Shown piece after piece: positions 4,926-8,344 of a DNA stretch of 8,344 bases. Within the stretch, counting starts at the first letter, position 1. The number at the start of each line of letters is the position of its first letter. Below the pieces are notes generated by a model. It was not told where the DNA came from. It saw nothing but the letters and a program-made list of their open reading frames with translations, and searched no databases. Made by a program: the position numbers and the translations under genes. Origin of the DNA: TA-21 sp035620895 (GTDB lineage Archaea; Thermoproteota; Nitrososphaeria; Nitrososphaerales; Nitrososphaeraceae); contig DASPFY010000029.1 in the NCBI GenBank assembly GCA_035620895.1, positions 1 to 8,344 on the forward strand, read 5' to 3'.

Positions 4926-5446
4926 CCCTGTGTCGAATTTTTGGAATCGAATACCTTCTCTACGCAAACAGATGCGTCAGCGTTGTTGATGCCCAATAGT
5001 GCTGTCATTACTTTGTCGACTTTTGTTGCAGTGAGATTGCCAATTTCAACCTGATCCGTTACTATAGCGCTTCCATCGTTATTTAGATCTGTTACACAAT
5101 TCTTCTCGTTCAAGGTTACTCCATGTGTATGCCATTCACTATCGTTCTCCACTTGTGGACTATCCTCAACTCCTCCATGAGATACTACAGCAAAAATACC
5201 CTTATCAGTTACAAAGGCATACCCGTATATTTGACTTGCATTTTGTGGTTTAGATGCTCCAGCTTTTCCTTCGACAGTTAACCAAGGTTTTCCATCCTTG
5301 ACGCCAAAATCTTTTATCTTAAAGTCCGCTTCGTTCAATTGGTTTTGAGCTAGTACATTGTTTGTTCCTGCTAATAGAATAGCGCTGATAGCTATGAATG
5401 CTGCTGTTAAAGGCAACGTTTTCTTTGAGTTTACAGAATTCTTCAT
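4922..5446 (-). CDS. Secreted 174-residue protein, uncharacterised family with local paralogues
   Basis: A Sec signal peptide (residues 1-33, hydrophobic core L-P-L-T-A-A-F-I-A-I-S-A-I-L-L-A-G, cleavage after V-L-A before Q-N-Q) precedes a mature domain of about 140 residues. The mature part opens with F42-K-I-K-D-F-G-V and L-T-V-E-G, patterns typical of beta strands. It contains S-H90-G-G-V-E-D-S and E-W105-H106-T-H108, a plausible metal- or ligand-binding patch, and two cysteines (C117, C161) that could form a disulfide. I recognise it only as a type of exported hypothetical protein recurring in ammonia-oxidising archaea. A TATA-like box at 5480-5471 (minus strand) lies about 29 bases before the ATG. 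The last residues, N-S-T-Q-G, lie at the junction with the paralogue remnant and may not be the ancestral C-terminus. Confidence 0.78.
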   Translation of the reverse strand: MKNSVNSKKTLPLTAAFIAISAILLAGTNNVLAQNQLNEADFKIKDFGVKDGKPWLTVEGKAGASKPQNASQIYGYAFVTDKGIFAVVSHGGVEDSPQVENDSEWHTHGVTLNEKNCVTDLNNDGSAIVTDQVEIGNLTATKVDKVMTALLGINNADASVCVEKVFDSKNSTQG

Positions 5447-5470
5447 GTGTAAAGCTTCGATATTACCATA

Positions 5471-5480
5471 CTATATGAAA
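5471..5480 (-). promoter_or_regulatory. TATA-like box of the 174-residue secreted protein gene
   Basis: The minus strand reads TTTCATATAG, preceded by purine-rich agtaaa as a BRE candidate. It is centred about 29 bases upstream of the ATG at 5446, so the transcript would be almost leaderless. The opposite-strand gene at 5518 must share this 71-base divergent region. Confidence 0.4.
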
Positions 5481-5517
5481 TTTACTTATTCTTTGATCAG
5501 TTATTGGTCGATAAGCA

Positions 5518-5727
5518 ATGCATATATCGACTCTTAGAAGTTTAGGGACAATGAATAGACGCGTATTAAATAGAGGAATGACGATTCTTGCAAACACTAT
5601 ACTGGTGACATCACTGATAATGACGACTCCGAGTCTCTATGCAAGCACAGCTTCTGAAGGTTTCAAAATACAGACTTTTGGAATTGATGATGACGGGAAC
5701 CCCCTTCTAACTGTTAACCAGCTCTAA
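5518..5727 (+). CDS. Truncated paralogue of the 174-residue secreted protein (N-terminal part only)
   Basis: The 69-residue ORF has a Sec signal peptide (from M12: N-R-R-V-L-N-R-G, hydrophobic core I-L-A-N-T-I-L-V-T-S-L-I-M, cleavage near S-L-Y-A). It is followed by G-F-K-I-Q-T-F-G-I-D-D-D-G-N-P-L-L-T-V (48-66). That segment matches residues 41-58 of the divergent neighbour (D-F-K-I-K-D-F-G-V-K-D-G-K-P-W-L-T-V) with one extra residue. Homology ends at L-T-V, and after N-Q-L comes a stop. The remaining roughly 110 residues of the family are absent, so this is very probably a gene remnant that keeps its start and signal sequence. It could still be expressed as a short secreted peptide of about 27 residues. 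The start could be ATG 5518 or ATG 5551. Confidence 0.55.
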   Translation: MHISTLRSLGTMNRRVLNRGMTILANTILVTSLIMTTPSLYASTASEGFKIQTFGIDDDGNPLLTVNQL

Positions 5728-5781
5728 TTGATTCTTGCGTTCATTCTAATTTCCTGATGATTCAAATTTAGTTGACCATTA

Positions 5782-6942
5782 TTATTCGATCTCTGAATTT
5801 GGTAAAATGTTTGCATCTTTTCCTTGTATTTCTTTTTTAATTGTAAAGTAATCCCTTGTCTCACTACCAGTATTGTCCAAGAAAGATCCTGTCAATAACG
5901 TATGAGGGCTTCCATTATCTATTTCTATGTTCAGAAATCCAAATCGGTCAAGTTGTGTCGCCGTATAAGGAGCTGTTCCATCCAATGGATAGAAACTTTC
6001 TCCTCCTGTTCCAACTATCGCAAATATGGTTCCTGCTGTATGATCGTTATAGTTTGTGGTGAAGTTATGTTTTACTATTGGCTCTGAACCGTCATTCGGA
6101 TTAAATGATATCGGATATGTTCTTTGATAGTTGTGGTTATGTGCATGTAGCACCAAATCAACACCATATTTTTCAAAGAGAGGGTGATAGACACTCCTTA
6201 ATTCTTTTTCACCAGTATGTTTTGACGGTGATGAGTAAAATGGTTTGTATGATGTTACGATTATCCAGTTAACGTCTTTTTTGTTAGTCGTCTCCTCCAG
6301 ATCTTGTTTTACGAAATTGTATTGAGCAGAGCCATTTGCATATGGAGATTCTGATGCCATGACAAGAAAATGTACTTTACCATAATCAAAGGAATAGTAC
6401 GGTTCATCTAACTCAAAGCTTTTAACAAATTGATCTAGTTTTGCTTGTCCATCATTGACATCGTGGTATCCCAATGTTATGAATATTTTATTCTTGAGCG
6501 GTGACATTATATCGAACCAACAATTAGCACTTTTTTGATATGAAAGGTCTCCTAAGGGTAACACTAATTCAGGATCATTCTTTTTCATATTTTCGACAGT
6601 TTTTCTTGTATTTGAAGTGCATCCAAAATCACCCACTGCAGCAAAGTTAAAGCCTTTACTAACGTTCTTGCCGTTAGTATCAAAAGCAAAACCCTTGTAA
6701 ATGTCCGTTTCAACCTGTATCTTATTTGGCTCATCTTTTGGCTGGTTGTCTCGAACATTGTCATTTTTAGTTTTTCCCTGCCCTTTACCAGGCTTGTCCT
6801 TTCCCTGCCCTTTACCAGGCTTGTCCTTTCCCGGCTTAGCTTGGACAGTTTGTTCATAATTTACTAAAATGTTAGATGAAACGACAAGAAATATTGCTGA
6901 AAATCCTATAATACACGCTATTTTTTGATATAGGGTCAGCAT
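5782..6942 (-). CDS. Secreted calcineurin-like metallophosphoesterase (purple acid phosphatase-like), altered metal site
   Basis: The 386-residue protein has a signal peptide or N-terminal anchor (core about 9-27, likely cleavage after V-Q-A at 33-35). A Lys/Gly/Pro linker follows (36-60) with two perfect 9-residue repeats, then a calcineurin-like phosphoesterase domain (about 98-345). The motifs in order are G-D105-F-G, G-D132-L-S-Y135, G-Y159-H-D where the family has G-N-H-[ED], S-Y232-K-P-F-Y where the family has H-[RK]-P, and A-H268-N-H270-N-Y-Q-R. Compared with purple acid phosphatases, the ligands of the first metal (D105, D132, Y135, H270) are intact, while two ligands of the second metal (Asn, His) are tyrosines. 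Phosphate release from organic esters outside the cell is the expected family role; activity here is uncertain. A TTG at 6945 would add one residue. A TATA-like box lies at 6980-6971 (minus strand). Confidence 0.85.
   Translation of the reverse strand: MLTLYQKIACIIGFSAIFLVVSSNILVNYEQTVQAKPGKDKPGKGQGKDKPGKGQGKTKNDNVRDNQPKDEPNKIQVETDIYKGFAFDTNGKNVSKGFNFAAVGDFGCTSNTRKTVENMKKNDPELVLPLGDLSYQKSANCWFDIMSPLKNKIFITLGYHDVNDGQAKLDQFVKSFELDEPYYSFDYGKVHFLVMASESPYANGSAQYNFVKQDLEETTNKKDVNWIIVTSYKPFYSSPSKHTGEKELRSVYHPLFEKYGVDLVLHAHNHNYQRTYPISFNPNDGSEPIVKHNFTTNYNDHTAGTIFAIVGTGGESFYPLDGTAPYTATQLDRFGFLNIEIDNGSPHTLLTGSFLDNTGSETRDYFTIKKEIQGKDANILPNSEIE
6773..6826 (-). repeat. Two perfect 27-bp tandem repeats in the phosphoesterase linker
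   Basis: Bases 6773-6799 and 6800-6826 are identical. A partial third unit follows from 6827 (tttccc, then divergence). They encode a G-K-D-K-P-G-K-G-Q unit twice, in a strongly basic linker between the signal peptide and the enzyme domain. The lack of silent differences indicates a recent expansion by slippage or unequal recombination. Confidence 0.85.
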
Positions 6943-6970
6943 CAAATCAATGATCTAATTGTTTTGAGAT

Positions 6971-6980
6971 TATATATAAA
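6971..6980 (-). promoter_or_regulatory. TATA-like box of the metallophosphoesterase gene
   Basis: The minus strand reads TTTATATATA, the strongest TATA match in the window. It is centred about 34 bases before the ATG at 6942 and predicts a leader of about 8 bases. It lies in the 139-base gap after the upstream GH5-like gene, so the phosphoesterase is probably transcribed separately. Confidence 0.5.
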
Positions 6981-7060
6981 TTCTCAGTCCAATGATTTCG
7001 AACGCTAGTGAATTGCATCTTACCCAAAGCGACTTGACATGTTATTTTATTAGTGTATCC

Positions 7061-7066
7061 AAAAAA
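7061..7066 (-). terminator. Possible T-run terminator of the GH5-like gene
   Basis: Six consecutive T occur on the minus strand about 15 bases after the stop codon at 7082. There is no accompanying stem. It is a weak call supported mainly by position. Confidence 0.3.
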
Positions 7067-7081
7067 TGGTATATGAAGATA

Positions 7082-8344
7082 CTAGTTAACGGTATCATCG
7101 GCATTGTTATTGTTGTCTGCGTTAGATATTTGATTTTTGTAAGAGTTTGGATCCTCAAAACAGTTCACTATTTCGTGATCACCAAGATTGTTTCCTATTT
7201 TTCCTGCTAGGTCTATACAATCTTGGGTCTCTTCATCTGTTCCTTGATAAGCGCCTGAATTTTGGAAAGCATTCAAGGATATTTCTTCAATATCTACAAT
7301 GTGATTTTTTATATCATTAATTAAGTCGTTGAAATTGTCATACTCTACAGGGTTGTTTGTACTAGCATTTGAGGACTGGTCTTTATTATTGGATTGATTA
7401 TTAGATGACTGAGTATTATCAGAAGTTGAAGTATTATCGGCTCTATTCTGCATCGATTCTGATGCGAATTGTTTGGCTTCAGATTCTGTGAATTTCCCTG
7501 TTTTCACAAGTTCAATAATCAAATTGGTCTCTTTATTATCATAGGAAGTTGATGTATCACCAGGAGTTGAAGCAGCACCAGAAGTTGATGTATCACCAGG
7601 AGTTGAAGCAGCGCTAGCTGTTGAAGCAGCGGAAGTTGATACACCGTCAAAAGAACCATAAACCTCTTCGACCGAATCTTCTAAGATACCAAAGTATTCG
7701 GTGGGTACTAATTTGCCATTCTCATCAGAAACCAAGTTAAAACTGGCCGTATCTGCATCCCTATAATCCCACTTCCAAAAAGCCGTACCCCAAACTCCTT
7801 CTTTCTTAAGAGCTTCGAGTATTTTTTCCGCATTAGATTTTGTAAAATCGCTCGCACCTGGGTTGATTTTGAATACTCCACCCTCTTTTGTCCTTACAAC
7901 GTTATTCCACTCACCAATGTATAGCGGCACTCCAGTTAGATTCCTCGTATCCAAAAACAGATCAAATCTCTCTTTCTGGTAGTCATCTCTATCTGGAACT
8001 CCATAGACACTTATTTTGAAAGCGATATTTTCCTTGTTTGAAGGAGCCATTTTTGCCAAGTTATCTGGTGAGATGTTAATTTGGCTATTCAAGTCAACTG
8101 GAACATTCATGCTGTAGACAATCGTTTTACTCGTGATATTTCTCAACTCTTCAGTAATGAAGCTATTAAATTTGCCTATTTGGGACCATTGATTTGTATC
8201 ATCAACGTGAGGCTCGCTTAGTATTTCGTATCCTAAAGTACTTGAATGATTATCAACTGTCGTTACTATTTCTTTAAGAAAATCTGCCATTTGTACCCAA
8301 CCATCTTTTCCTTCCTTATCTTTGACGGATCTGTCCCACCAGTC
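7082..8344 (-). CDS. GH5-like glycoside hydrolase with repetitive linkers and unassigned C-terminal domain, N-terminus off right edge
   Basis: The frame is open to the window edge. It contributes 18 codons (D-W-W-D-R-S-V-K ... W-V-Q) before the first ATG at 8290, so the gene is 5'-truncated here and that ATG is not its start. Numbering from that ATG, the (beta/alpha)8 catalytic part has L-S25-E26-P-H, equivalent to the GH5/clan-A N-E-P with E26 as acid/base, and Y-I-G-E127-W-N with the nucleophile E127. G-T-A-F-W-K-W (168-174) marks the last strand. The Asn before the acid/base is replaced by Ser (codon AGC). After about residue 210 come a Ser/Thr/Ala linker with 12-residue repeats (217-249), a short helical segment (252-282), a Ser/Asn-rich linker (285-313), and a C-terminal domain of about 65 residues with two cysteines (C358, C377). 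It is probably exported or surface-bound. The substrate is unknown. Confidence 0.8.
   Translation of the reverse strand, partial: DWWDRSVKDKEGKDGWVQMADFLKEIVTTVDNHSSTLGYEILSEPHVDDTNQWSQIGKFNSFITEELRNITSKTIVYSMNVPVDLNSQINISPDNLAKMAPSNKENIAFKISVYGVPDRDDYQKERFDLFLDTRNLTGVPLYIGEWNNVVRTKEGGVFKINPGASDFTKSNAEKILEALKKEGVWGTAFWKWDYRDADTASFNLVSDENGKLVPTEYFGILEDSVEEVYGSFDGVSTSAASTASAASTPGDTSTSGAASTPGDTSTSYDNKETNLIIELVKTGKFTESEAKQFASESMQNRADNTSTSDNTQSSNNQSNNKDQSSNASTNNPVEYDNFNDLINDIKNHIVDIEEISLNAFQNSGAYQGTDEETQDCIDLAGKIGNNLGDHEIVNCFEDPNSYKNQISNADNNNNADDTVN
7545..7616 (-). repeat. 36-bp tandem repeats in the GH5-like linker
   Basis: Bases 7545-7580 and 7581-7616 match at 34 of 36 positions, and a degenerate third unit follows to about 7645. 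They encode a G-A-A-S-T-P-G-D-T-S-T-S type unit. Ser/Thr/Pro-rich repeats of this kind are common spacer linkers in exported enzymes and possible sites of O-glycosylation. Confidence 0.8.

Noticed and set aside
6992..7210. 72-residue plus-strand ORF with a hydrophobic stretch
   Set aside because: Most of it is antisense to the Asn-rich end of the GH5-like gene; AAC/AAT codons read backwards give Val/Ile and mimic a membrane helix.
7545..7645. CRISPR-like short repeats
   Set aside because: The 36-bp units are directly adjacent with no spacers and stay in frame within a coding linker.

Overview
The window looks like chromosomal DNA of a mesophilic ammonia-oxidising archaeon (Thaumarchaeota/Nitrososphaeria; the closest feel is Nitrososphaera or Candidatus Nitrosocosmicus). 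This is an inference. It rests on the AT-rich sequence, on archaeal TATA-like boxes about 25-35 bases before start codons with no Shine-Dalgarno sites (leaderless or short-leader mRNAs), on T-run terminators, on TTG starts, and on gene families I associate with that group. No rRNA, complete tRNA, CRISPR array, transposase or phage gene is visible.

Left part (1-2251): the 5' end of a DUF1059-type small protein gene runs off the left edge on the minus strand. Then come three plus-strand genes separated by long spacers: a single-pass membrane protein with a basic linker, a small helical protein with 11-residue repeats, and a two-helix potassium-channel pore fused to a C-terminal zinc ribbon.

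Middle part (2252-4570): a gene-poor spacer, a small secreted protein on the minus strand, a broken signal-peptide ORF on the plus strand, and a probable two-gene operon. The operon pairs a zinc-lobe medium-chain dehydrogenase/reductase, lacking the usual catalytic-zinc ligands, with a beta-carbonic-anhydrase-like protein.

Right part (4571-8344): an extracytoplasmic cluster, mostly on the minus strand. It holds a secreted 174-residue protein flanked on both sides by remnants of its own family, a secreted purple-acid-phosphatase-like phosphoesterase with two metal ligands changed to tyrosine, and a GH5-like glycosidase running off the right edge with repetitive Ser/Thr/Asn-rich linkers and an unassigned C-terminal domain.

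Across the window, five of the intergenic gaps carry copies of a short C-rich motif (CCGAAC..CCACCG type), all on the same strand and none inside the called genes. Two of these copies are embedded in a 46-bp repeat. I see no complete new multi-gene system. The best leads are this intergenic repeat family, the paralogue debris around 4850-5727, the altered active sites of the two secreted hydrolases, and the channel-zinc ribbon fusion.
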